Assembly (NCBI RefSeq): GCF_963675815.1
Contig: NZ_OY776574.1
Span: forward strand, 2,040,001-2,104,000
Direction: 5' to 3'
Length of the DNA stretch: 64,000 bases
From: an uncultured Desulfuromusa sp.
Lineage (GTDB): Bacteria > Desulfobacterota > Desulfuromonadia > Desulfuromonadales > Geopsychrobacteraceae
Below, in pieces: positions 1-8,668 of this stretch. The notes below the pieces were generated by a model. That model searched no databases. It was not told the origin of the DNA and saw only the letters and a program-made list of their open reading frames with translations. The translations under genes were made by a program, and so were the position numbers. Positions within the stretch are counted from its first letter, which is position 1. Each line of letters opens with the position of its first letter.

Positions 1-1
1 C

Positions 2-631
2 TCCTGGGTTTCTGTAAAGGAGGACAGGGGATTTGACTACGGCCTGTTCTGGAAAGCCATCATTGCCCTGAGTTTTGCTGCCGGTGCTTTTGCCGTTCAT
101 AATTTTCAATTACGTAAATACAATCGGTTGTTGCAGGATCTTTCCATCACCGATAGTCTGACTGGTTTGAACAACCGCTTAAAATTGGACGAGGAACTCG
201 CAGCAAGAGAGCGACTTTTTCAGCGCTACGACACCGATTGTGGTGTCATTCTCCTCGATATAGACCACTTTAAGGGGATCAATGACCGCCATGGGCATCT
301 GGTTGGCGATAAAGTTCTCGTGGCGTTTGCAGCTATCCTGAAACAGAATATCCGGGCAACGGATGTTCTCGGTCGTTGGGGTGGAGAAGAATTCCTTATA
401 ATTGCGCCAAATACCAATATTGTCGCCTGTCAGCATCAGGCTGAAAAGCTGCTTGAAGTGATTCGCAATGCGAATTTCGGCACCGATGATACCGTGACCG
501 CCAGTTTCGGTGTTTGTTCCTTTGCTTCCGGTCGCTCCTTAAAAGAGACTCTTGCCCGCGCTGACCGTGCCCTTTACAAGGCCAAAAACAGCGGGCGCAA
601 CAGGGTTGAGTCCATAGTCTCCGATCTTTGA
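2..631 (+). CDS. Membrane-bound GGDEF diguanylate cyclase, 3' part only
   Basis: The reading frame is open from base 2, so the start and most of the sensor part lie before the window. What is visible is a short stretch ending in DYGLFWK, one membrane helix (about bases 50-105, rich in A, F and I), a linker and a complete GGDEF domain. The active-site loop reads RWGGEEF, and the RATD motif five residues before it fits the RxxD inhibitory site for c-di-GMP. It should therefore make c-di-GMP from two GTP and be product-inhibited. The pre-helix stretch resembles the end of periplasmic SBP_bac_3 sensor modules coupled to GGDEF, but too little is present to be sure. A TTG at 128 is an internal codon and not the start. 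It converges on glcF with about 80 bases between. Confidence 0.85.
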   Translation, partial: SWVSVKEDRGFDYGLFWKAIIALSFAAGAFAVHNFQLRKYNRLLQDLSITDSLTGLNNRLKLDEELAARERLFQRYDTDCGVILLDIDHFKGINDRHGHLVGDKVLVAFAAILKQNIRATDVLGRWGGEEFLIIAPNTNIVACQHQAEKLLEVIRNANFGTDDTVTASFGVCSFASGRSLKETLARADRALYKAKNSGRNRVESIVSDL

Positions 632-649
632 AGATAACCTTTTCAGGAT

Positions 650-677
650 AAAAACTCTGGTTCCTGAATGACCGGAG
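650..677 (-). terminator. Rho-independent terminator of the dct-glc operon
   Basis: Read on the minus strand just after the glcF stop, CTCCGGT and ACCAGAG form a 7-bp stem (one G-U pair) around a 9-base loop, followed by TTTTTATCC. The position between two convergent genes supports it. The stem is modest, so efficiency may be partial. Confidence 0.6.
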
Positions 678-710
678 ACCACATAGAAATCAGCAGAGAG
701 ACGTTTTTAT

Positions 711-2033
711 CTAATCGGGGGTTGCTTCGCCAAGTAACTCACTCAGATGTAAAACCGGTTGGGACATCTCAGCTTCACGCAATCCCCAGGCTAATTGCAG
801 GTGGCAGCCCGGATTAGAAGTGATCAGAACCTCCGCATCCGTATCTGCAATATTATTGAGCTTGCGGTCGAGAATTTTCTGACTCTCCTCGGTAAATTTC
901 AAACTGAATGTTGCGGCGGAACCGCAGCACCAATTCGCTTCTTTCATCTCCCGGAATTCTATTCCGGGAATCACCTGTATAACATCACGGGGCTGTTTGC
1001 TGATTCCCTGAGCATGACAGAGGTGGCAAGGCTCATGATAGGTGACGACTTTGTTGACCGGTTTCAGGTCTTCAGTGCGGATTCCAACGTCAATAAGAAA
1101 TTCGCTGATGTCTTTTATCTTGCTATGGAAAATCTGTAACCGTGAATGGTCTTCACGCTCAGCAAGGAGCTCCTCATACTCTTTCAAGGCTGCACCACAA
1201 CCGGCACAGTCTGTGACAATGGCGTCAACATCCAGATCCATAAACAGATCAAGGTTGTGCTGAGCCAGCTGCCGAGTTGTCTCACGATCCCCTTCAGTCA
1301 TATGGGGTGCTCCACAACATTTCTGTGCCTTGGGGGTGATGACATCAAACCCCTGATGGTTAAGAACCCGTACTGTCTGACGGGAAACTTCGGCATACAT
1401 CAGGGTCATGACACAGCCGAGAAAAAAGGCGACTGTACCGCGTTTTTCCCCTTTAGCCGGGCTGAGTTGAGGGATGCTTTGGCGCAGGGGTTGTCGAAGT
1501 TCCGGCATCATTCCCTCAGCTTTGTCGATCCACTTAGGCCCAAGTTTGAGCAACTTGCTGTGGCGGACCAGCCATTGGATTCCCAGTTGCTGATAGAGGC
1601 GGGCAGGGAGCATTGATGTTTCCAGTAAATCTGGATTAGGCAACATCTTTTTCAGGACAAAATCACGGAATCCGGCCTGCCATTTTGGCAAAGGTTGTTG
1701 CTGACTGACCTGAGCGCGGCACATTTCCATAAGGCTGCCTGCCTGGACTCCCGATGGGCAGGCTGTGGTGCATGCACGGCAATCAAGACAGAAGAAAGCC
1801 TCTTCCTTCATCGCCTGATTGAATTCCATCTTGCCTTCGCCAACAGCACGAGCTAACGCGACACGGCCGCGTGGACTGGATCGTTCTCGTCCGGTCAAAG
1901 AAAATGTAGGACAGGTAGGGAGGCAGAATCCGCAACGCATACACTGCAGGATATCTTCATATTCAGGGGCATCATCAGCGGTGAAATTTCCCAGTTTTTC
2001 CGGCTTTGCCATTTCAGGACTCCTGGTCGTCAA
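711..2033 (-). CDS. glcF: 2-hydroxyacid (D-lactate/glycolate) dehydrogenase Fe-S subunit, GlcF type
   Basis: This 440-residue protein is the electron-transfer partner of the FAD subunit encoded just upstream. The N-terminal third has two 4Fe-4S motifs, CMRCGFCLPTCP and CLDCRACTTACP. The rest carries two CCG domains, seen as CCGAPHMTEGD and CCGSAATFSLKF with associated CHLCH and CAGC motifs, as in GlcF and heterodisulfide-reductase D-like subunits. It would pass electrons from the flavin to the quinone pool at the inner membrane. Its start overlaps the 3' end of glcD by 20 bases, implying translational coupling. Whether the substrate is D-lactate or glycolate cannot be read from the sequence. 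The TRAP genes, the LldR-type operator and the nearby lut genes favour lactate. It is the last gene of the dctPQM-usp-glcDF run. Confidence 0.85.
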   Translation of the reverse strand: MTTRSPEMAKPEKLGNFTADDAPEYEDILQCMRCGFCLPTCPTFSLTGRERSSPRGRVALARAVGEGKMEFNQAMKEEAFFCLDCRACTTACPSGVQAGSLMEMCRAQVSQQQPLPKWQAGFRDFVLKKMLPNPDLLETSMLPARLYQQLGIQWLVRHSKLLKLGPKWIDKAEGMMPELRQPLRQSIPQLSPAKGEKRGTVAFFLGCVMTLMYAEVSRQTVRVLNHQGFDVITPKAQKCCGAPHMTEGDRETTRQLAQHNLDLFMDLDVDAIVTDCAGCGAALKEYEELLAEREDHSRLQIFHSKIKDISEFLIDVGIRTEDLKPVNKVVTYHEPCHLCHAQGISKQPRDVIQVIPGIEFREMKEANWCCGSAATFSLKFTEESQKILDRKLNNIADTDAEVLITSNPGCHLQLAWGLREAEMSQPVLHLSELLGEATPD

Positions 2034-3408
2034 AAAATATTTTGCCGGGATTCAGCACGCCATCCGGATCAAAAGCTTTCTTGATCCGCTTCATGACAGC
2101 AACTCCCCCGGGGCCAACCTGACGGGCCAGATACTCTTTTTTCGCAATACCGATACCATGTTCCCCTGAAACTGTGCCGCCCCACTCTAGGACTTTGGTG
2201 TAAAGGTCGTCAAAGAAAGCATGGGCTCGTTTCATTTGATCCGTGTCACGTTCGTCGCAAAGAACAGTTGGGTGCAGGTTGCCATCTCCGGCATGGCCGA
2301 AGGTGCCGACGATCAGGTCGTATTTTGCTGCCAATCGTTCAATTTCGGCAAATGTCTGAGCCATGCAGGAACGGGGTACGGTTGCATCTTCCATAAGGGT
2401 TGAAGGAGAAACCCGAGCCATAGCAGAAAGAGCCATGCGCCTTGCTGTGGCCAGATCCAGAGCTTCCTCCTTATTTGCCGCAATATGAATTTCGGTGGCT
2501 TTGACCTGTTTCAGGACCTTTTGTACTCCGGCACTCTCCTCTGCAACGACAGCAGGGTGACCATCAACCTCGATCAATAATAGTGCCGCTGTTTCGCGGG
2601 GCAGCCCGATTTTGACATAATCTTCAACGCAGTTGATGGTTGTTTTGTCCATGATTTCCATCGTCGAGGGGATGATTTTCGCCGCGATAATTTCGGATAC
2701 AGCTTTGCCTGCTGTTTCAATGTTGTCAAAATAAGCCAGCATTGTCTGGTTTGTCTGCGGTGGAGGGATCAGTCGAAATGTGATCTCGGTGATGATAGCG
2801 AGAGTTCCTTCACTGCTGATCAACAGGTCCTTGAACGAATAGCCGGCAACATCTTTGACACTTTTTCCGCCGGTGGTAATGATGCTGCCATCCGGCAAGA
2901 CACACTTTAGCGCCATAACGTAGTCACCGGTGACTCCATATTTGAGGCAGCGTAAACCACCGGCATCTTCCATAACATTGCCGCCGATGGTTGAAATTTT
3001 CTGGGATGCCGGATCCGGAGGATAAAAGAGCCCCCTGGCCAGAACAGCGTTGGCAAGATCAAGAGTGATCACACCTGCTTGTGCTGTGACCGTGAGATTT
3101 TCCTCGTCGATCTCCAGGATATTATCCATCCGGTTCAGGCACAGAACCATCCCCCCTTTAGCCGGAATGCTGCCACCGGATAAACCGCTGCCACTACCGC
3201 GGGGGGTGATGGGTAGGCTCGCAGCACGAGCAATTTGCAGTGCAGCCTGAACGTCTTCCGTACTGGTGGGATAGACAACAACATCAGGAGTGTGATGGAG
3301 CCCGGGAGTCGCATCATAACCGAGGACAAGAAGGTCCTCGGTCTCATTGACAACGTTGTCTTTTCCCAGTTTGTCGATGAGTTGTTGAATGACGGTTTTT
3401 GAAATCAT
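2014..3408 (-). CDS. glcD: FAD-linked 2-hydroxyacid dehydrogenase, GlcD/D-lactate dehydrogenase type
   Basis: This 464-residue flavoprotein of the FAD_binding_4 / FAD-oxidase_C family oxidises a 2-hydroxyacid to the 2-oxoacid. The FAD-binding region has the typical PRGSGSGLSGGSIP and the PDPASQKISTIGGNVMEDAGG segment near residues 75-145. The C-terminal part has GHAGDGNLHP and the SGEHGIGIAKKEYL motif before FDPDGVLNPGKIF. Length matches GlcD and Dld-II enzymes. The ATG at 3408 has AAGGAAAAT before it. It overlaps glcF and follows usp by 54 bases, so it belongs to the operon led by dctP. D-lactate is the best guess for substrate, glycolate the main alternative. Confidence 0.88.
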   Translation of the reverse strand: MISKTVIQQLIDKLGKDNVVNETEDLLVLGYDATPGLHHTPDVVVYPTSTEDVQAALQIARAASLPITPRGSGSGLSGGSIPAKGGMVLCLNRMDNILEIDEENLTVTAQAGVITLDLANAVLARGLFYPPDPASQKISTIGGNVMEDAGGLRCLKYGVTGDYVMALKCVLPDGSIITTGGKSVKDVAGYSFKDLLISSEGTLAIITEITFRLIPPPQTNQTMLAYFDNIETAGKAVSEIIAAKIIPSTMEIMDKTTINCVEDYVKIGLPRETAALLLIEVDGHPAVVAEESAGVQKVLKQVKATEIHIAANKEEALDLATARRMALSAMARVSPSTLMEDATVPRSCMAQTFAEIERLAAKYDLIVGTFGHAGDGNLHPTVLCDERDTDQMKRAHAFFDDLYTKVLEWGGTVSGEHGIGIAKKEYLARQVGPGGVAVMKRIKKAFDPDGVLNPGKIFFDDQES

Positions 3409-3462
3409 ATTTTCCTTCTATAGAATGAATCCGGTTTTAACTGAAACCTGTCTGAATCCCGT

Positions 3463-3972
3463 CTAAAATCCTTCTTCGTGGAATCCTTCAGGGATGCGCA
3501 CGACCAATACCGGTATTGCCGAACTATGCAGCACCTTGCGTGTTGTTGTCCCCAGTATCGCATCTGCGAGTGCCGTGTGCCGGTGTGCGCCCATGATAAT
3601 CAGGTCGGGATTGATGTCTTTGGCGACCTCCAGAATGGTTTGTGCCGGTGCCCCTTCTTCGATGCGAATGTCAATGAGTCGTTTTAAGCATTGCTCGTCA
3701 TTTCCGCATTCTTTGGTGCAGAGTTGATTGATCCGCTCCCGAAGTTTTTCTCTTGAGCTTTCCTGCGCCTGTTTATGAATTTCCTCTCTTTGCTCCGCCG
3801 GCATGTAAGGAGCGAGAAGGTTCTGGGCAAACTCAGATAGAGTCTCAACAACTGAGACGGCAACGATCTCAGCGTCATGTTTTTTGGCCATTGTCAAAGC
3901 ATAGCGAAACACATGCGGGGCTCCTGCACCCATTCCAGTGGCATAAAGAATTTTTTTAATATTGGGAAGCAT
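3463..3972 (-). CDS. Universal stress protein, UspA family
   Basis: This is a 169-residue single Usp domain, starting LPNIKKILYATGMGAG with the usual first beta strand. The C-terminal nucleotide-loop region reads LIIMGAHRHTALADAILGT followed by RKVLHSSAIPVLVV. Compared with the ATP-binding pattern GxxG(9x)G(S/T), the second glycine is arginine here, so ATP binding is uncertain. The segment near residues 80-100 carries two Cys (LCTKECGNDEQCLKR) that are not general to the family. It lies between dctM (21 bases away) and glcD, fully inside the TRAP/dehydrogenase operon. Usp genes often sit next to TRAP transporter genes, so an accessory role for transport or stress during growth on the substrate is plausible but unproven. 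Confidence 0.85.
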   Translation of the reverse strand: MLPNIKKILYATGMGAGAPHVFRYALTMAKKHDAEIVAVSVVETLSEFAQNLLAPYMPAEQREEIHKQAQESSREKLRERINQLCTKECGNDEQCLKRLIDIRIEEGAPAQTILEVAKDINPDLIIMGAHRHTALADAILGTTTRKVLHSSAIPVLVVRIPEGFHEEGF

Positions 3973-3993
3973 ATTTTGTTTCCTTTCCGGACG

Positions 3994-5334
3994 TTAACGA
4001 CCAAAGAAAAGATCCGGCAGATAAGTAATAATCTGCGGAAAGAATATCATCGTTGCCAGCGCACAAATCTGAATCATAACAAAAGGTAGAATGCCCCGAT
4101 AAACATCGCCCATACTGTACTCCGGTGGCGCCACCCCCTTGAAGTAAAACAGTGAATAGCCGAATGGAGGGGTCAGGAATGATGTTTGCAGATTGATACA
4201 AATCATCATGGCAAACCAGAGGGGATTAAATTCCAGGTCCATTGCGATCGGAGTGAAAATCGGGACGACAACCAGCAGGATTGCTGCCCAGTCAATGAAC
4301 ATTCCCATAAAGAAAACGACAGCCATCATAATGGCAAAAACAACGTAGGGACTGACATCCATTCCCAATAAGACATCAGCAACGACATCTCCGCCACCCA
4401 TGCTCAGAAAAACAACAGAAAAGAATTTCCCGCCGATGAACAGAGCCATGATCATGGCTGTTGTTCGCGCAGTAGAAACACAAGCATCAGTGATGACTTT
4501 CCAGTTTAGTTTTCGGGTCACAAGGGCGAGCACAAGTGCTCCTACACAGCCTAAAGCTGCAGCTTCTGTCGGTGTGGCGATCCCAGCCAAAATGGTTCCC
4601 ATGACGGTGAGAATCAAGCCGAACGGAGGGACAAAGTTTTTCATCGTCATGGAAAACTTTTGTAGAGCACTTGCAGTACGGTCTTCTGCCGGTATTGGTG
4701 GTCCAAGCTTGGGATTAAGGTAGCAGCGTATGCCGACGTAGAGCAGGTACATACAGGATAACAGCAAGCCCGGGAAGATCGCTGCCGCAAACAGGTTGCC
4801 GACGGAGGTTTCTTTTTGACCTGTTAAACCACCATAAACAACGAGCATAATTGATGGAGGGATCAAGATGCCCAGGGTGCCTGATGAACAGATGATACCG
4901 GCTGAGAGGGCTTTGTCGTAGCCGCGCCGCAATAACGCCGGACCGGCCATCAGGCCCATAGCCACAACGGACGCTCCAACGATTCCGGTTGTTGCAGCAA
5001 AGACTGTTGAAACGACGATAACCGCCATCCCCAGGCCTCCGCGCAGCCCACCAAGGACAGTATATAAGGCATCAAAAAGACCTTCAGAGACCTTGGAACG
5101 ATCAAGAATTTGGGCCATAAAAATAAACAGTGGAATGGCAACCAAAGTGTAATTAAGGAAGATTCCCCAGGCATTGTTGGCAAACAGACCCAGCAGGGCA
5201 GGCAGGTTAAAGCCGTTGTCAACTAAGCCGTAAAAAGTTGCAACTGCGGCAAGGGTGATTGCCAGGGGATGACCCATGGCGATAGAGGCCATCAGGGTCA
5301 GGAACATAAGTATGGTTAAAACTTCTACGCTCAT
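3994..5334 (-). CDS. dctM: TRAP transporter large permease subunit DctM
   Basis: This 446-residue integral membrane protein is the ion-coupled translocating subunit of a TRAP system. It shows about a dozen hydrophobic segments and family motifs such as SVVAMGLMAGPALLRRGYDK, SSGTLGILIPPSI and LTPPFGYSLFYFKGVAP. Length and order fit the DctM family. It is preceded by dctQ (29 bases) and followed by usp (21 bases), so the order dctP-dctQ-dctM is canonical. It works with the periplasmic DctP and the four-helix DctQ to import an organic acid driven by a sodium or proton gradient. The substrate is inferred from the downstream dehydrogenase as a 2-hydroxyacid. Confidence 0.92.
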   Translation of the reverse strand: MSVEVLTILMFLTLMASIAMGHPLAITLAAVATFYGLVDNGFNLPALLGLFANNAWGIFLNYTLVAIPLFIFMAQILDRSKVSEGLFDALYTVLGGLRGGLGMAVIVVSTVFAATTGIVGASVVAMGLMAGPALLRRGYDKALSAGIICSSGTLGILIPPSIMLVVYGGLTGQKETSVGNLFAAAIFPGLLLSCMYLLYVGIRCYLNPKLGPPIPAEDRTASALQKFSMTMKNFVPPFGLILTVMGTILAGIATPTEAAALGCVGALVLALVTRKLNWKVITDACVSTARTTAMIMALFIGGKFFSVVFLSMGGGDVVADVLLGMDVSPYVVFAIMMAVVFFMGMFIDWAAILLVVVPIFTPIAMDLEFNPLWFAMMICINLQTSFLTPPFGYSLFYFKGVAPPEYSMGDVYRGILPFVMIQICALATMIFFPQIITYLPDLFFGR

Positions 5335-5363
5335 CGGTCTTTTTTCTCCATGCGTGAAGGTGG

Positions 5364-5855
5364 TTAATGTGGCTCTTTCAGGGAACGAATATCCTGAATC
5401 AATTTAGCAACCCCTTGCAGTAAGAAAAGGATAAAGCCAATTGCCATGAGCGTTTTCAGAGGATAAATGGGGGGAGCCCAGGAGCTTGAGGCATGTTCCC
5501 ATTGTTGCCACGAGTTTGCAGCGAGAATGCACATGTAATAGGTCAATAGACCGATGGTTGGAATAAACAGGGCAGCATTCGTAAAAATTCTAAGAATTGT
5601 TCGAGGCCTGCTGGCTAAACGTGATTCAAAAACGTCTATAGCAACGTGAGTATTGTGTTTATGGGCATAAGCCAAAGCGAAGCAAAAATGGATTCCGTAG
5701 AGAAACACGGTCAGTTCAAAAGCCCAGGATGTCGGGGCGTTGAATCCATAGCGCATCATGACTTCCCAAACGACCACACCTATTAATGGCAGTACCAGGA
5801 AAGCAGCGTAAAAACCAATTTTTTCGTTGAGAGTATCTATGGCTTTATCAATCAT
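5364..5855 (-). CDS. dctQ: TRAP transporter small permease subunit DctQ
   Basis: This 163-residue protein has four predicted membrane helices (about residues 15-33, 46-64, 86-108 and 128-150) and the DctQ-typical pattern of a conserved RYGFNAPTSWAFEL region after helix one and AYAHKHNTHVAIDVF near helix two. It pairs with DctM in the inner membrane. A strong hairpin lies between it and the upstream dctP gene. That gap of about 90 bases is the longest inside the TRAP genes and fits the higher expression usually needed for the binding protein. Confidence 0.9.
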   Translation of the reverse strand: MIDKAIDTLNEKIGFYAAFLVLPLIGVVVWEVMMRYGFNAPTSWAFELTVFLYGIHFCFALAYAHKHNTHVAIDVFESRLASRPRTILRIFTNAALFIPTIGLLTYYMCILAANSWQQWEHASSSWAPPIYPLKTLMAIGFILFLLQGVAKLIQDIRSLKEPH

Positions 5856-5911
5856 AATTATAAAACCTACTTTTAAGAGTTGGACTGATTGTTTGTTTCA
5901 CGAATAATGGA

Positions 5912-5933
5912 GCGGGAGCCATACGGCTCCCGC
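5912..5933 (-). other. Intercistronic hairpin between dctP and dctQ
   Basis: GCGGGAGCC and GGCTCCCGC form a perfect 9-bp stem with a 4-base loop between the dctP stop and the dctQ start. No T tract follows on the minus strand. It is therefore more likely an mRNA-stabilising or partial-attenuation structure than a full terminator. Such elements commonly make a binding-protein transcript more abundant than the permease transcript. Confidence 0.65.
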
Positions 5934-5943
5934 AAAGTTTAAA

Positions 5944-7101
5944 TTATTGTTTGTGCTTGCCTTCGATAAATTGCTCGTAAGGCCAAGGTGTGATTCCACC
6001 ACGCTCTTCACGCCAGTCAGCAAAATCTTTTTTGAACTCGTCTTGGGAATCAAGAATTTTCTTTACATCGGGGTACTTTGCTTTCAGGCTTTCGAGATAT
6101 TCATGTGAAGCTTTAGCAAATCCATTAATGGCTTCTTCATCCATGCGAATGAATTCAACCTTTTCCTTGAACATTTTTACGGCTTGGGCATTCAAGTTTT
6201 CAGCCCACGCGGTTGACCATTGTTGTGTCTCTGTTGCAGCAATTTTGACGATCCACTGGAGATCTGCCGGCAATTTGTTCCAGGAATCCTGGTTGATAAA
6301 AAAGGCACTCTGGCAAGAAGGTTGATGGACGCCGGGTTCGATGACATATTTGGTGACGTCGTCAAAGCCCATTGGGTAGTTCATGGCTGGAACACTAAAC
6401 TCCGCAGCATCGATGACACCACGCTCAAGGGCGAGGTAAACCTCACCACCAGGAAGAGGTGTAACGCTAGCGCCAAGGTTTGTCAGAATATCCATGTACC
6501 AACCCGCTGTTCTGACACGCATTCCCTTGAAGTCTTCCATGGTGCTGGCTTTTTTGTTGGAGAATAAACCAAGCTCCTGACCGACATTGCCTCCGGGCAG
6601 AGCATAAAGATTGAAACGACCGTAGATTTCCTGCATCATTTCCAACCCGCCACGCTCAAAAAGCCAGATATTATATCCTTCAGTATCAAGTCCCATAGGA
6701 ACGGAAGCAAATGCGACAAAAGCTTCATTCTTGCCTTTCCAGTAGCCTGGCCAGTCATGGCCGATGTCTGCCTGACCTTTGCTTACGGCATCAAAACTTT
6801 CCATGGCACCGACAAGTTCACCGGCAGAAAAGAGTTTGATATCGAGACGACCGCCGGAGGCGAGCTTTACAGAATCGGCAAAATGTTGAGCAACATCATA
6901 AAATAAAAGGCCTTTTGACCATGGCATAACCATTTTCCATTTAAATTTTTCTGTCGATGGCTTGATGGTACGCAGTTCTTTTTTGACTTCAGCACGACGA
7001 TCATCAGCACCAAATTTTTCACGTTTTGCAGCAAAGGCATTGGGTGCCAGAGCCAGGGTCAGGATTAGAGCTAAACCGATAAATAATTTTAATTTCCTCA
7101 T
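5944..7101 (-). CDS. dctP: TRAP transporter periplasmic substrate-binding protein DctP
   Basis: This is a 385-residue solute-binding protein of the DctP family. The ATG at 7101 is chosen because GGAGG lies six bases before it and the protein then begins with a clean signal peptide (MRKLKLFIGLALILTLALA, cleavage near AFA-A). A TTG 18 bases further upstream is in frame but would put the ribosome site inside the gene. The family motif around the substrate-contacting arginine is visible as FKGMRVRTAGWYMDIL, followed by GASVTPLPGGEVYLALERGVIDAAE. It captures the organic acid in the periplasm for DctQM. It is the first gene of the operon, 94 bases downstream of an operator that overlaps the likely transcription start. 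Substrate inferred as lactate or a related 2-hydroxyacid. Confidence 0.92.
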   Translation of the reverse strand: MRKLKLFIGLALILTLALAPNAFAAKREKFGADDRRAEVKKELRTIKPSTEKFKWKMVMPWSKGLLFYDVAQHFADSVKLASGGRLDIKLFSAGELVGAMESFDAVSKGQADIGHDWPGYWKGKNEAFVAFASVPMGLDTEGYNIWLFERGGLEMMQEIYGRFNLYALPGGNVGQELGLFSNKKASTMEDFKGMRVRTAGWYMDILTNLGASVTPLPGGEVYLALERGVIDAAEFSVPAMNYPMGFDDVTKYVIEPGVHQPSCQSAFFINQDSWNKLPADLQWIVKIAATETQQWSTAWAENLNAQAVKMFKEKVEFIRMDEEAINGFAKASHEYLESLKAKYPDVKKILDSQDEFKKDFADWREERGGITPWPYEQFIEGKHKQ

Positions 7102-7194
7102 TCGTTCCTCCGTGGTCAACGTTGTTAAAAATTGCTAGATGGATAGTCCACTAGCCATGAAAATTATAAACACACACGTCCATTTATGTTGTTT

Positions 7195-7211
7195 AAATGG
7201 TATGACCATTT
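7195..7211 (-). promoter_or_regulatory. GntR/LldR-type operator of the dctPQM-usp-glcDF operon
   Basis: AAATGG-TATGA-CCATTT is a perfect 6-bp inverted repeat. Its core TGGTATGACCA fits TNGTNNNACNA, the published operator pattern of FCD-type GntR repressors such as LldR, FadR and PdhR. It begins about eight bases after the predicted -10 box, as expected of a repressor site covering the start of transcription. Very similar sites occur at 12316-12333 and 54274-54288. Confidence 0.72.
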
Positions 7212-7219
7212 AGCGCAAC

Positions 7220-7248
7220 AGGTTAGACGGTGAAAGTTTTGCTGTCAA
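7220..7248 (-). promoter_or_regulatory. Sigma-70 promoter of the dct-glc operon
   Basis: On the minus strand TTGACA (7243-7248) is followed after 17 bases by TAACCT (7220-7225). The -35 is perfect and the -10 weak, with the operator just downstream. The lut operon has the same design: perfect TTGACA, 17-base spacer, poor -10, then operator. Confidence 0.55.
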
Positions 7249-7266
7249 GTAAATAAAACATTGTTA

Positions 7267-8598
7267 TCACTTTTCCTTCGGGTTTAAGTTTGTGCCCTTG
7301 ATTGCTTTTAATTTTCTGGCGGTACTGGCTTGACTGATTCCGAGCGCCGCTGCAATTCTTCGCGTGGTTCGATATTTTTCCTGCGCCTGCAGGAGTATTT
7401 CTTTCTCTCGTTCAGCGAGGATCTCTTTGAGTCCAAGTCCCTTTGGAATCATGTTTTCCATGCCTGGTATCTGAACTTTCTCCCAACTGATAAAATCCCC
7501 TGGAGTGGTCACAATACTGCGCTCAACAACGTTTTCCAGTTCGCGGATATTGCCTTTCCACGGCATGCTGACCAGTTGGTTGATCAGACTTTCGGAAAAT
7601 TTTTTGTAGCTCTGGTATTTCCGGTTATATTTTTCCGTGAAGTGTTGAATCAGAGTTGGAATGTCCTCTCTGCGTTCCCGGAGAGGGGGGATAGCTATTG
7701 GAACAACATTCAGGCGATAAAAAAGATCTTCACGAAATTTCCCCTCACTGACGAGTTTGACCAGGTCCTTGTTGGTTGCTGCAATCAGGCGAATATCGGT
7801 TCTTTGTGCTTCGCGACCGCCAACCCGGTAAAACTCTTTGTCCTGAATGACACCGAGAAGTTTCGATTGCAGATGCAGAGGGAGTTCGGATATTTCATCG
7901 AGGAAGACCGTGCCACCTTTGGCCATTTCCAGTAAACCTGCTTTACCTTTATGGTCCGCACCGGTAAATGCGCCCCCTTCATAACCAAAAAGTTCTGATT
8001 CTATTAAGGTTTCGGGAATCGCAGCACAATTGATTTTCATCAATACTTTTTGCTTACGTTCGCTTGAACGGTGAATGGTTTGGGCGAGAAGGCTTTTTCC
8101 AACTCCGGATTCACCTGTGAGGAGTATGGTTGAATCTGTTTCTGCAACCCGTAGAGCCAGATCAATGACCGATGACATTTTTTCGCTGCACGTGATGAAA
8201 TCATCATCACTCAAGAGCTGACTTCTTGCTGTGTCAGCATCAATCTGTTGGTTGTAGTGGACGACGGTAAGATCCCATATCGTGTTGATAATATATTCAA
8301 TCTCACCCTGATTGTTGAAAATGGGACGTCCTTTAACCAGGAATTTACGGTTGGTACTGGTAGAATAAGTTGCTGTGACCGGACATTTACGTTCCAGCAC
8401 TAACAGGCTGGCTGATCCGGAGAAATAATTATCCTTGCCGACTAAGTCATAGAGACTTCGACCTGCCAACTCTTCATTGCTAAACCCTGACATTTCTTCG
8501 AAGGTTTTGTTGACCCCAATGGTGACACCCTTGCCGTCAGCGACATAAATGCCGTTGTAGAGGTTGTCGAAGACTATTTCCAGGAGTTTTTTATCCAT
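7267..8598 (-). CDS. Sigma-54-dependent activator with PAS sensor and Fis-type HTH
   Basis: This is a 443-residue enhancer-binding protein. Residues 1-115 form a PAS domain that should sense a ligand or cofactor. Residues about 135-370 form the AAA+ domain with Walker A GESGVGKS (162-169), the sigma-54 contact loop GAFTGA (209-214) and GGTVFLDEISELP for Walker B. The C-terminal TTRRIAAALGISQASTARKL is a Fis-like helix-turn-helix. It lacks a response-regulator receiver. It lies directly downstream of hbdH on the same strand, and a -24/-12 promoter plus repeated boxes precede atoB, so it is very likely the activator of the atoB-scoAB-hbdH operon. The start at 8598 has only a weak GGA before it. 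Confidence 0.9.
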   Translation of the reverse strand: MDKKLLEIVFDNLYNGIYVADGKGVTIGVNKTFEEMSGFSNEELAGRSLYDLVGKDNYFSGSASLLVLERKCPVTATYSTSTNRKFLVKGRPIFNNQGEIEYIINTIWDLTVVHYNQQIDADTARSQLLSDDDFITCSEKMSSVIDLALRVAETDSTILLTGESGVGKSLLAQTIHRSSERKQKVLMKINCAAIPETLIESELFGYEGGAFTGADHKGKAGLLEMAKGGTVFLDEISELPLHLQSKLLGVIQDKEFYRVGGREAQRTDIRLIAATNKDLVKLVSEGKFREDLFYRLNVVPIAIPPLRERREDIPTLIQHFTEKYNRKYQSYKKFSESLINQLVSMPWKGNIRELENVVERSIVTTPGDFISWEKVQIPGMENMIPKGLGLKEILAEREKEILLQAQEKYRTTRRIAAALGISQASTARKLKAIKGTNLNPKEK

Positions 8599-8620
8599 AA
8601 TTTCCGTACTCTTTGATGTT

Positions 8621-8662
8621 TCTCAGCCTCCTTGACTCACAAAAAAAGCAAGGAGGCTGAGA
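8621..8662 (-). other. Long hairpin between hbdH and the sigma-54 regulator gene
   Basis: TCTCAGCCTCCTTG (8621-8634) and CAAGGAGGCTGAGA (8649-8662) form a perfect 14-bp stem around a 14-base loop. On the minus strand the loop holds a run of seven T, but none follows the stem. It lies after the hbdH stop and before the regulator start. It may limit read-through from the catabolic operon into the regulator gene or protect the 3' end of the operon mRNA. Confidence 0.6.
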
Positions 8663-8668
8663 ATACTC

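Noticed and set aside
7330..7935. 201-codon open frame on the plus strand opposite the sigma-54 regulator
   Set aside because: It lies entirely antisense to a gene with intact AAA+ motifs, has no ribosome site and no family features.
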